A DNA stretch of 64,000 nt from Maribacter algarum (ex Zhang et al. 2020) (lineage in GTDB: Bacteria > Bacteroidota > Bacteroidia > Flavobacteriales > Flavobacteriaceae), in assembly GCF_005885635.1 (NCBI RefSeq), contig NZ_VATY01000002.1:62001-126000 (forward strand), read 5' to 3'. Below the pieces are notes generated by a model. That model was not told where the DNA came from. It was given only the letters and a program-made list of their open reading frames with translations, and did not search any database. How positions within the stretch are numbered: position 1 is the first letter of the stretch; the number at the start of each line of letters is the position of its first letter. The position numbers and the translations under genes were made by a program. Shown here one piece after another: positions 9,375 through 20,300 of this stretch.

Positions 9375-10634
9375 ATGCGTACAGACAGCACTTTAGGAGT
9401 GATTTTCTTTACTAGAAGAAAACGGAGTAACCCCGAAAAATTGGATATTTATGTCCGAATTACGGTCAACAAACAGCGGGCTGAATTCAGTATAAAACGT
9501 GACATAGCGGTGTGCAATTGGGATATTTTCAGATGTCGGGCTAAAGAAATCGACCATAACCACATTCTACTCAATTCGTATTTGGATGACGTTCATGCCG
9601 AAGTTCTCAATGCCCAGAAGCAGTTACACTCAGAAAGAAAGGTAATTACAGCTAAAGGAATTAAGCTAAGGTACTTCGGGGAGGACGAAGAGCGAATGAC
9701 CTTGATGAAAGCCGTTGAATACCACAGTAAGAATATCAACAATGAACTTAAGGCTGGAACTTTGAAAAACTATTTCTCAACAGAAAACTATCTAAGGGAG
9801 TTTCTCCAAGAAAAACACAAAACGAATGATATCTATTTGGTACAACTCAACTATAGGTTCATTGTCAATTTCGAGAACTTCATCAGAACCTATGTACCGA
9901 AAAAGGAAAGAAGGACATGTACGAATAATGGCGTAATGAAACATATGTCCAGATTGATGAAAATAGTTAACATGTCCATTCGTATGGAATGGTTGGTGAA
10001 GGATCCTTTCAAGAATTACAAACTAAGGTTTGTTAAAAACGAACGTGACTATCTTACCGAAAGAGAACTAGAACTAATGGAAGAAACCTCTTTCATGCCA
10101 ATAGGTTTAAAGCGGGTCAAGGATATCTTTTTATTCAGTTGCTATACAGGTCTTTCGTATATCGATATTAAGGAACTAAACCCGAATCAAATTCTAGTTG
10201 GAATCGATGGAAATAAGTGGATACATACAAAGCGAACCAAAACGAACGAGCTACTTAAGATTCCACTGCTTCCCAAAGCAAGGGAGATTTTGGATAAATA
10301 TGAAAATGAAATCGTACCCACAGGCAAACTACTTCCAGTTTATAGTAATCAAAAGACTAATAAAATTTTAAAGGAGATTGCCAAGGCATGTGGTATCCAT
10401 AAAAACATAACCTTCCATGTGGCCAGACATACTTTTGCCACCACGGTAACTCTGTCTAATGGAGTACCTATTGAAACCGTATCAAAACTATTGGGCCATA
10501 CCAAACTTACGACGACACAGATCTACGCAAGGGTACTACAAAAGAAAGTAGGGGAGGATATGCAAAACCTAATGGATGTATTCGAATCAAAAAAGAAACA
10601 AAGAAGCGAACCCCCCAAATCTTACCATAACTAA
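9375..10634 (+). CDS. int: Tyrosine recombinase (integrase), IntDOT-like
   Basis: A 419-residue Bacteroidota integrase with an N-terminal arm-binding region, a SAM-like core-binding domain and a C-terminal catalytic domain. HVARHTFAT gives HxxR, GHTKLTTTQIYARV gives the second His and the nucleophile Tyr, and a Lys lies in HTKRTKTNELLKI. At the place of the first catalytic Arg the sequence reads CYTGLSYIDI, with Ser, the substitution known in the CTnDOT integrase. The gene starts 216 bp after tRNA-Pro and points away from it, so it probably catalyses insertion at that tRNA. No excisionase was recognised nearby. Confidence 0.92.
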   Translation: MRTDSTLGVIFFTRRKRSNPEKLDIYVRITVNKQRAEFSIKRDIAVCNWDIFRCRAKEIDHNHILLNSYLDDVHAEVLNAQKQLHSERKVITAKGIKLRYFGEDEERMTLMKAVEYHSKNINNELKAGTLKNYFSTENYLREFLQEKHKTNDIYLVQLNYRFIVNFENFIRTYVPKKERRTCTNNGVMKHMSRLMKIVNMSIRMEWLVKDPFKNYKLRFVKNERDYLTERELELMEETSFMPIGLKRVKDIFLFSCYTGLSYIDIKELNPNQILVGIDGNKWIHTKRTKTNELLKIPLLPKAREILDKYENEIVPTGKLLPVYSNQKTNKILKEIAKACGIHKNITFHVARHTFATTVTLSNGVPIETVSKLLGHTKLTTTQIYARVLQKKVGEDMQNLMDVFESKKKQRSEPPKSYHN

Positions 10635-10962
10635 AACGCGCTCGGTTCCTGTTGGATTTTTGTAGCGTCCCGATAGGTAAGCGTTAAACAAAAATAGAAT
10701 AGGGCGCGTCCTACTTTTTGGTTATGAAAAGCCCTTTCAAGGGTATTCAAAACTTAGGAGTGAAACGAAGAAGATTTGAATAGCAAGAGGACAACGCGCT
10801 AAAGCGACGTTGTGTATTCAATTATTGATTTAAATAACTAAAAATCAATACATTAAAATGCATTCTAAAAAGATTGAAATTGTCAAAATTGTAACAATAT
10901 ATACCACAGCCCCAATGAGAAGGGAAAGAAATTGTAACAATCGTATGGATAAGAGGTGAAAA
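10635..10962. other. Intergenic region upstream of the mobilisation gene
   Basis: No convincing gene is present. The left half is modestly G+C richer, with short CGCGCT-type words; the right half is A/T rich. The only clear structure is the pair of ATTGTAACAAT boxes annotated separately. Confidence 0.5.
10888..10941. promoter_or_regulatory. Pair of ATTGTNACAAT palindromes
   Basis: The palindrome ATTGTAACAAT occurs at 10888-10898 and 10931-10941, embedded in identical AAATTGTAACAAT 13-mers, 43 bp apart (about four helical turns). They end 21 bp before the start of the mobilisation-like gene. Two identical palindromes in a promoter region suggest an operator, or binding sites for a recombination or mobilisation protein. 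Confidence 0.45.
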
Positions 10963-11514
10963 ATGGACGGATTCGGAACCATAAGGCTACATCATAGAAC
11001 TATTAAAAGGTTCAAGGGGTTTTCTAGGAAATTCAAAAGTTCCTATTCGGAAACCCTTGAAGCGGTTATGGACTTTTTCGAGTGGCATGGAATCTTACCA
11101 TCGAAACGTTTTGCTGACCAAATCAACAAAGAAGAAGCGAAAACGAGGAAGAGGGTAGAAGCGGCTATTGCGATAATCCGCAACATTGAAAAGACCCAGA
11201 CCCTGCCTACTAATATTATGCTTGAAGCCCTGTTCGGAAAACATGAAATCGTCCGAGAAAGAAAAGAACCAAAATTGATAGAAACGAAGTTCGAAAAGCT
11301 AACAAGGGAAGAATGGAACAAAAAGGAAAACAAGGTCTCAAGGATTAAATATGATCGACTAAAGGAAAAACACATTTCCAGTTTAGAGCGAATGATGACT
11401 ATGTTAAATAAGGTTGAGAAAATCAAGCCAAGGTTTGGAAAACCCTATCTAAAATTGGAAATCAGCCCAATGGAATTGGCTAAAATCAAAAGACAACTTA
11501 AAAACCAATTATAA
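10963..11514 (+). CDS. BfmA/BtgA-like mobilisation protein
   Basis: A 183-residue basic protein rich in Lys, Arg and Glu, with no signal peptide. The start (GTIRLHHRTIKRFKGFSRKF, then SYSETLEAVMDFFEWHGILP) resembles the conserved N-terminal region of Bacteroidota BfmA/BtgA mobilisation proteins, DNA-binding accessory factors encoded next to relaxases. The rest is predicted helical, with a Lys/Glu-rich middle. It follows the integrase in the same direction. The relaxase normally found downstream is missing, so the element can no longer mobilise itself or depends on another element. The family call is from memory of the pattern. Confidence 0.6.
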   Translation: MDGFGTIRLHHRTIKRFKGFSRKFKSSYSETLEAVMDFFEWHGILPSKRFADQINKEEAKTRKRVEAAIAIIRNIEKTQTLPTNIMLEALFGKHEIVRERKEPKLIETKFEKLTREEWNKKENKVSRIKYDRLKEKHISSLERMMTMLNKVEKIKPRFGKPYLKLEISPMELAKIKRQLKNQL

Positions 11515-12008
11515 AATACCTCGCAAGCAGATTAGTTTGGTAAGGATTTGGGACTTGCAGCACGAAACTTCGTTTCGCTCGCATACCTATGTTAATCCAT
11601 TCTGTTGTCTAGAATTCAAAATTGCTAAATGAAAACAAATCAATAAAAAGTTGATTAACGAAGAAACTAAAAGAGATAATGAATGGGACACTTATTAAAA
11701 TAATCATGCTTTTGAAAGACTGTCACTTAAAAATGGCTTTTTTACGAGTGGGTTTTAAATAGAAAATTCTAAATAAAAACCCTCGTATTTTTCTTTACTA
11801 AACCTCTTAAAAAGCTAATATAATGCTTTTTATGGGAGCCAAAATGGATTTCTATAAGATGTGTTTGAACATAAATCATCAAGAATATAGGTAGTTCATC
11901 GAATAACCAAAATTTTGAGTAGGGTAGGTTCGTTTGCTATTGTTTATAAGCACCAAGTCTTTAAATTTTGAAGTATGGTCTTATTTAATAATCCTAAATC
12001 TTAAACCT
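11515..12008. other. Intergenic region after the mobilisation gene
   Basis: No gene is supported. It holds a small hairpin, CGAAAC-TTC-GTTTCG, near 11563-11577 and the longer inverted repeat at 11744-11790. This is where a relaxase gene would be expected in a complete mobilisable element. Confidence 0.45.
11744..11794 (+). terminator. Inverted repeat, possible terminator
   Basis: ACGAGTGGGTTTT at 11744-11756 pairs with AAAACCCTCGT ending at 11786, with one or two unpaired bases and a loop of about 19 bases, followed by ATTTTTCTTT. The T tract suggests termination on the plus strand, but the loop is long. Confidence 0.4.
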
Positions 12009-12875
12009 ATGAAACTTAGCATTTATTCAATTGTGTTCATTGTGATTGGTACATTTTTCATTAGTTGTTCCGACAACAATGACCCAAGTAATTTTGGTAG
12101 ACTTTCGGTTCAATTAACCGACGCACCTTTTCCACATGATCTTGTTGCAGAAGCCAATGTAACTATTTTCAAAGTCGATGCACGCTACAAGGGGGATGTT
12201 GAACTTGACATGCAGGCTATTGATAGTACAAATGCTGTTATTGAAACCGATAAAGGAAAACCTTTCGTTGTGCTGATGGAAAATGAAGTTGATGTAAACC
12301 TTTTGGAGCTTACGAACGGGGTAACCAAAACTTTAGTAGATACTGATGTACCTGTTGGGTCGTATGATTTGATTAGGGTTTATGTAAGAGGAATCAATGT
12401 GGTTCTGACTGATGGAACAACCTATAATTTAGATGTCCCTAGTGGTTCACAATCGGGAATCAAGGTTTTTATCAAACCCGAACTTATGGTTAATGGCGGA
12501 CTTTCTTCTGATCTTCTGCTCGATTTTGACGTGAGTAAATCATTCGTTCAAAAATCAGGCGGTTTTAATTTTAAACCTGTAATCAAGGCAAGTAATTTAT
12601 CCACCGCAGGTACCTTAATGGGTACCATTACAGCGGTAGAACAAGATACCATTGTTGGCGTCGAAGGGGCTCAAGTAGCCGTCTTCATTGCCGATACTTT
12701 GAATACAACTACTTTTTCAGATATTGATGGCGGGTATATGCTCATGGGCTTGGAAGCTGGTTCATACAAGGTCGAAGTCGAAAAAGATGGGTATCTTACG
12801 CAAACAGCTGAAGAAGTCCAGATAAATGCCGCTAATAAGACGATTCAAGATTTTGAGCTAGTTTTAGAAGAATGA
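12009..12875 (+). CDS. DUF4382-type lipoprotein with carboxypeptidase-regulatory-like domain
   Basis: The start is placed at 12009, because MKLSIYSIVFIVIGTFFISC forms a lipoprotein signal; the frame is open earlier without coding character. The 288-residue protein has an N-terminal domain beginning GRLSVQLTDAPFP, typical of DUF4382 proteins. A C-terminal domain of about 85 residues (GTLMGTITAVEQDTIVGVEGAQVAV, then GGYMLMGLEAGSYKVEVEKDGY) has the Ig-like fold seen in carboxypeptidase regulatory domains. It is probably anchored in the outer membrane. The molecular role is unknown. Confidence 0.75.
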   Translation: MKLSIYSIVFIVIGTFFISCSDNNDPSNFGRLSVQLTDAPFPHDLVAEANVTIFKVDARYKGDVELDMQAIDSTNAVIETDKGKPFVVLMENEVDVNLLELTNGVTKTLVDTDVPVGSYDLIRVYVRGINVVLTDGTTYNLDVPSGSQSGIKVFIKPELMVNGGLSSDLLLDFDVSKSFVQKSGGFNFKPVIKASNLSTAGTLMGTITAVEQDTIVGVEGAQVAVFIADTLNTTTFSDIDGGYMLMGLEAGSYKVEVEKDGYLTQTAEEVQINAANKTIQDFELVLEE

Positions 12876-12898
12876 TAAGCATGTTAACATAATAACTT

Positions 12899-12926
12899 AG
12901 CGGGGTATATACTCCGCTTTTTTTTA
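12899..12926 (+). terminator. Rho-independent terminator
   Basis: AGCGG pairs with CCGCT, and GTATATAC in the middle is self-complementary; eight T residues follow. It lies 24 bp after the DUF4382-type gene. Confidence 0.75.
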
Positions 12927-13037
12927 TTTCAATAATTAAAGAATATTAGTTCAGGTAATTCTCCTAAATAACTGAACACCATACAATTTAGATTTCGTTT
13001 CCTCGTTATGGCACTACTAATCATTTAAAAAATAATC

Positions 13038-13241
13038 ATGAAGAAATTAAGTACGTTGGTGTTTTCTATTCTTTTTATGGGAATCATCTCCTGCGGTGAT
13101 ACCAAGAAAGAGGAGAAAGAACTAGAAGCAGCCCTTGACAAAATAGAGGCGGTAGAGCAAGAAATTGACCAGACCACCGAAGCGTTAGATCAGAAAGCGG
13201 AAGAAGTAGAATCTGCTCTTAGTGAATTAGATAATTTATAA
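13038..13241 (+). CDS. Small coiled-coil lipoprotein
   Basis: This 67-residue protein has the lipobox GIISC, then about 48 residues of Glu/Lys/Ala-rich sequence with hydrophobic heptad spacing (LEAALDKIEAVEQEIDQ, then ALDQKAEEVESALSEL). It resembles small outer-membrane coiled-coil lipoproteins of the Lpp kind in general character, but no family is recognised. The next gene starts 18 bp downstream, so the two are probably co-transcribed. Confidence 0.7.
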   Translation: MKKLSTLVFSILFMGIISCGDTKKEEKELEAALDKIEAVEQEIDQTTEALDQKAEEVESALSELDNL

Positions 13242-13259
13242 AACTAAAGTCAAGGAGAT

Positions 13260-13946
13260 ATGAAAAATATAGTAAGAATAATAGGATTGATGCTTTTTGC
13301 CTTTGTTTTAACAACAACTTCTGGGTATGCCCAGGGAAAATCTCAAGAGAAAGGAAAAGCGAAAAAAGAGAAAGTCGAAAAGGTTAAAAAAGATGTTGCC
13401 GAAGAGGTTGATGAGAAGGTTGAGGAACGAAAAGGTAAAGCCAATGAAATGAAGGAGAAGGCCAAAAAGAAGGTTAAGGACAAGAAGGATAAAATGAAAG
13501 GAGATGATGAGGTTGAAGACGCGGTGGAATATGATGATGATTCAGAAGAGGATAAAGAAGAGAAAGCTGAAAAGAAGGCGAAAAAAGAGAAATCGAATAA
13601 GGGTAAGGCCTATGGACGCGACAAGGGTGATATGAGTGGTAAGGAGTTTGGTGAGTATAGAGCGTCCATGGCCAAAGAAAAGATTAATGAATCGGAAGCT
13701 ACCCTAAGCGAAAAAAAAGAAACTCTAAATCGAGGTCGTAAAAAAGTAAAAGAGGCTAAAGATAAAGTTGCGAAGGAACGTGAAGAGAAAAGTGCTGATG
13801 AAGAAGTTTTAAAGGAGAAAGAAGAGAAAATATCAAAAGCAGAGGAAAAGTTGAACGAACTAGAGGGTATTATCAAAAAAGGAAAGGAAAAGATTAAAAA
13901 ACAACGTGAAGAAATTGAAGAAGTAGGTAACAAGTCTATTGAATAA
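13260..13946 (+). CDS. Secreted Lys/Glu-rich coiled-coil protein
   Basis: A 228-residue protein with a signal peptide ending GYAQ, then almost entirely charged sequence: alternating Lys- and Glu-rich stretches, an acidic block (DAVEYDDDSEEDKEE) and a long predicted coiled coil (about residues 135-225). No enzyme motif is visible. Low sequence complexity makes homology uncertain. With the preceding lipoprotein it could form a cell-envelope complex; this is inference only. Confidence 0.7.
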   Translation: MKNIVRIIGLMLFAFVLTTTSGYAQGKSQEKGKAKKEKVEKVKKDVAEEVDEKVEERKGKANEMKEKAKKKVKDKKDKMKGDDEVEDAVEYDDDSEEDKEEKAEKKAKKEKSNKGKAYGRDKGDMSGKEFGEYRASMAKEKINESEATLSEKKETLNRGRKKVKEAKDKVAKEREEKSADEEVLKEKEEKISKAEEKLNELEGIIKKGKEKIKKQREEIEEVGNKSIE

Positions 13947-14395
13947 ATTGGTAGGAATAGGTTTTTATAAAAGACTCTTGTTTTTCGAAATGAGGGTTTT
14001 TTTTATGGACTTAGGATATTAATACGTTGCTTGATTCAAGCACTATAACTTCATATACTCCTCAAAATAACTCACCTGAGATATTGAATAGTAATAAACG
14101 AATATCTTTTGTTACTAATGTTAGTAGACCCCTTTCCTTGCTCAGTAAAAGTGAATTTGGCCCAGTTAAATTAGCCATGGTGAGAATAAGGTCATTTTTC
14201 CTACAAATCTCTAAAAATCAGTCATTAACAACAAAATTCAGGCGGGTCACAACAATAAATTTTATTCTTTGCTTTTTTACTTGATTTTTGTTAATACCGT
14301 TCAATTTTAGCTTAATCTGTAATTGACAATTAGCTATTTGTAGAATGTTATAACCTTACTAAGCTAAAATTGCTTATTAAAAAATTAGCCCCCAA
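13947..14395. other. Leader and intergenic region before the giant adhesin gene
   Basis: No gene is supported; an open frame at 14027-14284 has no recognisable protein character. The right part holds a 13-bp perfect inverted repeat annotated separately. No clear TAnnTTTG element was found close to the start of the adhesin gene. Confidence 0.5.
14302..14372. repeat. 13-bp perfect inverted repeat in the leader of the giant adhesin gene
   Basis: CAATTTTAGCTTA at 14302-14314 is the exact reverse complement of TAAGCTAAAATTG at 14360-14372, with 45 bases between. The right arm ends 23 bp before the start codon at 14396. In RNA it could form a stem-loop near the ribosome-binding region; in DNA it could be a regulator site. 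Confidence 0.55.
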
Positions 14396-17300
14396 ATGCT
14401 AGCCAAACCTACCAAAAATATACTACTAGTCCTATTGTGCTTTCTAGCCAATCAGGCAATCATTGCTCAGAGCAACCCGATAATTGATTTGGTTAACAAT
14501 CCCAATAATAATGTTGATGGAAATATTTCCACCTGTGCTAATGATGGGAGCCTATTGCCCAAAATATTTCTCTGCGGGGATAATGATGTGGCCGACCTTA
14601 CGGTTAGCTATCCAGGTGCGCAAAGTATCGCCTGGCAAAAATTAGATGTAAACAGCTGCACAAATTTTGGCGATGACTGTACCAACAGAAGTCCGTCGTG
14701 TAGCTATAGCACATTATCCTCAGGAAATGCTTTTGTTGTGAATGACGAAGGTAAATATCGTCTTAGGGTTGATCAAGGTAATGGGGTTTTCGAAAACCAC
14801 TATTTTCATGTGTATCAGAATTCTTTGGAGGTATTATACCAAACAGCTGATATTGGGTGTGAACCTACGGGTAATATAACCGTTACCAATCTCGGTAGCA
14901 ACTACGGCTTTCAATTGGTCAATGCTGATTCTAATCAGATATTGGTTCCTTTTAGCGCAGACAATGGCCCTGCCTTCATTATTACGGCTGACGGTAATTA
15001 TCGAATAGAGACCATGCAACTCAACCCCAATACGGGTGAACCAATAGAAAATGGATGTCTTTTTAGTACCCCGGATATAGCCATTGGCACGAGTAATTTT
15101 CAAGTACAAGCAACATCCACAGAGGCCGATTGTGATGGTGTAGGCACGGTTACGGTAACAGCATCCAACGGTACTCCGAACTATGCCTATGAATTGCGTT
15201 TAGATGATGGGCTCGATGGTGGCCGTGGAACATTGATAGACGTAGTAACCAACCAAACAGCGAATACCTACACCTTCACAGGTGTGGGGCAAGGCGATTA
15301 TCTTTTGGTAGGTCGTAATAGTGACGGTTGCGAACAATCAGCTCCTACAACTGTTGTTGTGGACCCCGATAACACCTTGACTTTTGACGCAAGGGTTTCA
15401 CAACATATAACCTGTAAAGAAGGTAATATTCTGGTAGACCCTGATGGAGGCAAACCGCCTTACAGATATGCTGTTTGGAAATATGTTGATGAGTCAGACA
15501 ACGTAATTACTACCTATGATTCCCCTTCTGATATTCCTAACTCGGAGTTTCAAACTAGGGAAATCATGGACGTTCTTGATCCAGGCAACTATAGCTTTGT
15601 AGTTATCGACCGTTTTGGTTGTTTTACCATTTCAAATTCGGTAGATATCGAATTCGTTCCGCCCGCGGAATTTGATATCGCTACGGTCACTAACATAGCC
15701 TGTTTTGGTGACGCTAGTGGAGAAATTCAAATGAATCTCATTGATAGCAATGGGTATCAAATACAGTATTACCTGTTCGATGATACCATAACTACACCGG
15801 AAGCTAACGCAGATGGCTTCTCTTTTGCTGGGGCCATCGCTTTCAATTCTTCGGGCTATTTTCCTGGGTTAATTGCGGGTGAATATACCGTGGTAGCCAA
15901 TATGCGCAAAGGAAGTGCTGAATGTAATTTTGCCGAAAACATGCTTGTGACAGCGCCGAGTAATGGATTGGCGGGAGAGGCCATAGTAATACTGCCCTAT
16001 ACGTGTACACAAACTGGTACCATTCGCGCCGATAATTATGGAGGGGGCACCCCTTTTCCTTATGGCGTTGGTGTTCCAGGGTATGACTTTAGTTTAAACG
16101 GCTCGCAATGGCAATCGGGTAATGATACATTTATAGGCCTTCAGCCCGGTATTTATACGATATTTATCAGGGATTCTCAAGGCTGTAGTATAGAAACAAA
16201 TTCTGTTGAGATACTTGCGGTTGATAGCCCTGATGATTTAGTTTTTTCATCCACTCAGATCACATGCAACGACCCTACATCTGATGTAACTGTGACCATT
16301 GTTGGTGGCACAGCTGACTACACTATTCAAATAACGTCACCTTCAGTGCAAAGCTCCAACAGCATTGTTGATAATGTTGCGGTTTTTGAAAATCTTACCC
16401 CTGGCACCTATACTTTTGAGGTGACCGATGTTAACGATTGTACTTATGAGGAAAGTTTTACCATCCTACCTATTACAGAAATCGGAGTTGTAGGAGAATT
16501 ACTTGAAAATGTAAGTTGTAGCGGACTTAGCGATGGTGCTTTAAGGTATACCGTAAATGGTTTTGAAACCACGTACTCCTATACTGTTATCGATGGTTTA
16601 GGAACTACGATTGCCTCGGCGAGTTCAGTTACCAACAGCGTAATCCCTTTAAATAATCAACCGGGAGAAACTTATACGATCACAGTTACAGACGATATTA
16701 CTACCTGTTCTGCAACCACCACGATAACAATTGAAGTACCCGATACCCCTCTTACGGCTACCTTAGAAGTAACAGATCTTAGCTGTACCGCCACGGGCAC
16801 CAATCCAGGTTCAGTAATGGTTACTGCTATCGGTGGATGGGGTGGCTACCAATATGAACTGGAAGACCCATCTGGTACAGTTGTGGGACCACAACCCACA
16901 AGTTCTTTTACTGGTTTAACGGATACTTCAGGCAACTACACGGTGACGGTTACAGATACTGGTGGCTGTGAGGTAACACAAACTTTCGTGCTTACGCCTG
17001 TAGTTGTTCCTGTTTTGGAGGTAATGGCAAATAGCCTATGTTACGATAGTGCAAATGGCCTAACATTAACGGCTAATGTAACCTCAGGTGGTGAAGCTCC
17101 TTTTCAGTACCGCCTTGCAGGTGGTGCATACCAATCCAATCCTGTTTTTTCCGGATTAGCCCCAGGCAACTATACCGTTGAGGTAATCGATAGCAAAAAT
17201 TGTACGGCAAGCGAAAGTATTGAAATCTTTCCCACCTTGACTGCGGCTGCAAATTTGGTTAAGGACCTTGATTGTTCCGCAACTCCAGATGCGGAAATAA

Positions 17301-20300
17301 GCATAAGTATCTCTGGTGGCAATCCAACATTTACCTATGAAGTAATTAGGGATGGTAACTCGGTTCAAGCAACTACTCCAGTACCAAGTATACCTTTTTC
17401 CTACTTTACTACAACTGCTGGTATTTATGAATTTATAATTACGGATATCGAAAGTTGTACAGTTACAACAAATCAGATATCAGTTACGGCGAATACAGCC
17501 CCTACCTCAATTGAGGTAATTACCGAACCTTCATGTAACACGAGTTCAGACGGTATTGCAGAACTACAAATTTCAGGAGGAACGCCACCATACCAAATCG
17601 TTTTTGATGGAAGTGCGCCCTCTGCACAAACAACTTATCCGGGACTAGTTGCAGGTACCTACAATTATACGGTAACCGATCAAAAAGGTTGCGTACTTAC
17701 GGATCAAGTTACACTTACAGCACCAGATGCATTGATTCCTGGAACCATTGATGTCCTGCAAGACTACAGATGTGATAACAGTTCAGCAATCCTTCAAGTA
17801 ATCAATTATTCTGGGGGAACACCTGGGTATACCTTTAGCATTGACGGGGTTAATTTCCAGCCTTCGGATACATTTAGTACGGGAATTACCGCTGGACAAT
17901 ATACTATTACAGTAAGGGATGCAAATGGTTGTACGGAACAAACTCCGGCAACCATAATAGACCCATTGAATCCGCCTAGCGAGTTGACATTTACGGCAAC
18001 AGCATCGACCTGTCCTGCAATAGTTTCAGATGTTACCGTCACGGTAGTAGACGGCACTGGTCCTTTTACTTATGAAATTACCGCTCCAGCATCGGCAACT
18101 TCGAATACAACCGGTGCATCTACCGGTGTATTCACAGGTCTTACGGCAGGTACCTATACGTTTCATGTTATCGATTCAAGAGCTTGTGAAATTGAACAAA
18201 ATTATACTGTTGTTGACATTCCAGAAGTTTCTGTCTTATCACAATTAACGAGTAACGTAAGTTGTGTTGGTACGGGGGATGGTGAATTCTCATTCACCGT
18301 AAGTGATTTTGCCTCTACTTACAGTTACATCGTGGAAAACAGTGGTGCATCTGTGGTACAAAGTCAAAATAATATCAATGTAACAACAGCAATCGCCGTA
18401 GGAAGTCTGCCTGCCGATACCTATACGGTTACCATTACCGATGACACTACCAATTGTACGGCGACGACTGTAACTACTATTAACGAACCGGCTACTGCGT
18501 TAGACTTTACCTTTACCAATACACCTGTTACTTGTATTGAGAATGCAACAATCACGGTCACTCCAATTGGTGGGTGGGGTGGTTATGAATACCAACTTGA
18601 AAATACGGTTGGTCCTGCCTTGGTTTATGCTTATCAAAGTAACAACGTATTTACCAATGTACCTGCTGGCTCTTACACTATCTATGTGCGTGATTCAGGC
18701 GGATGTGTCGTTGATAAACCTATAACCATTGACCCTGCCGATGCACCAACTATCGCCTTGGACCCAACATCTGATTTTTGTTATGATGGCACGGATCAGG
18801 CTTCATTGGTAATTAACGTTACAGATGGCATAGCTCCATATTCATATCGGATAGATGGTGGTAATCCCATAACGGCGATTGGTAATCCGTTTACAATTTC
18901 AAACTTGATACCAAAAACCTATACTATTCAAGTTATAGACGCGTATGGATGTGTATCGAATATACTTACGGAAACTATAAACCCGCATTTAACAGCTTCG
19001 GCGGTTGTCACAAAAGCTTTGGACTGTTCTGCTTCGCCCGATGCTATAATAGATGTAACCATTTCAAATGGGTATACGCCATATGCGACTTACGAAGTCA
19101 GTTCAGATGGAGGTGGCAGTTGGGGAGCGCCTGTTGCAATTGTTGGTAGTAACTTTAGCTATAGTACAGCGGTCGATGGAACGTATGACTTCAGAATTAC
19201 CGATAATAGTGGATGTGCCGTAATAACCCAAGCTACTGTTGCACCGATTCTTAACCCGGTGATTACCTCTTTGGTTCAAACCACCGATATATTATGTAAC
19301 GGCGATGCTGGGGCAACGATCCAAGTCAACTTAGATCCCTCACAAGGTGTTGCTCCTTTTACCATTGCAGTAGTTAATACAACAACAGCTACCAATTATG
19401 GTACACAAACTTCTGGTCTTCCGGCCGGAACTTACGAAGTAACTATTACCGATTCGAACGCATGTACAGATATGGACGTAATTGTAATTACGGAACCAGA
19501 TGTAATTACATACGCAATTGCCTTAACAGATATTCAATGCGATGCAGCTGGCACAGATCCTACAAATAACACCATTCCCGGTTCAATATCGGTTACCAAT
19601 GTCGCAGGTGGAACAGTTGAATATACCTATTATCTAACGGCAAATAATGGTATGCCGACACAGACCTATACTACTTCTCCTGGCAGTCGTGACCATACTT
19701 TTACTATTTTAAATTTTGGTATCTATCATGTTGAAATTATTGATGCCAACGGTTGTACGGTAACCAGTAATGAAATTATTGCCTCTCCACCAGACGATCT
19801 GGATATTGATGTGAGTACGGTGACGACAGACTGTTCCGTAGGCGGGACAGCAATTGTATCGGTATCCTCGGCATTTTCAAGCAATGATTATGAGTTTGCC
19901 ATTCTAGAGTATTTTTCACCGCCGTATTCGAATAACTACCAAGGCCCCGACGTGGTCAATGGTGATACGGCAACTTTTACGGGATTAGTACCGGGAACGA
20001 CCTATACATTTGTAGTTTTTGATAATGCTACTAGGTGCTATTATTTTGAAACTGCGGACGCCCCTATCGATTCTCCATCAAACTTAACTTCAACTTTAGA
20101 TGCCGTAAATAATGTTAGTTGTAAAGGTAGTGCCGATGGCTCGGTTAGTTTCACGTTTGACAATTATGATTCCGGAGCTACGGGTGTTTCTTATGAAATA
20201 TTCAATGCGCAATCCAATATTTCTACAGGTCTGGGAAATCCAAATATTTCGGTAAACCCTCCCGCCCCGGGAACGGGGGTTCAAATCTCAAACGCGGGTC

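Noticed and set aside
13610-13933. A 107-codon frame opposite the Lys/Glu-rich protein.
   Set aside because: It is the Ser/Phe-rich reverse shadow of a Lys/Glu-rich gene, which stays open by composition.
14027-14284. An 85-codon frame on the plus strand before the giant adhesin gene.
   Set aside because: The composition looks like translated non-coding A/T-rich DNA, no family is recognisable, and it overlaps the probable leader region.
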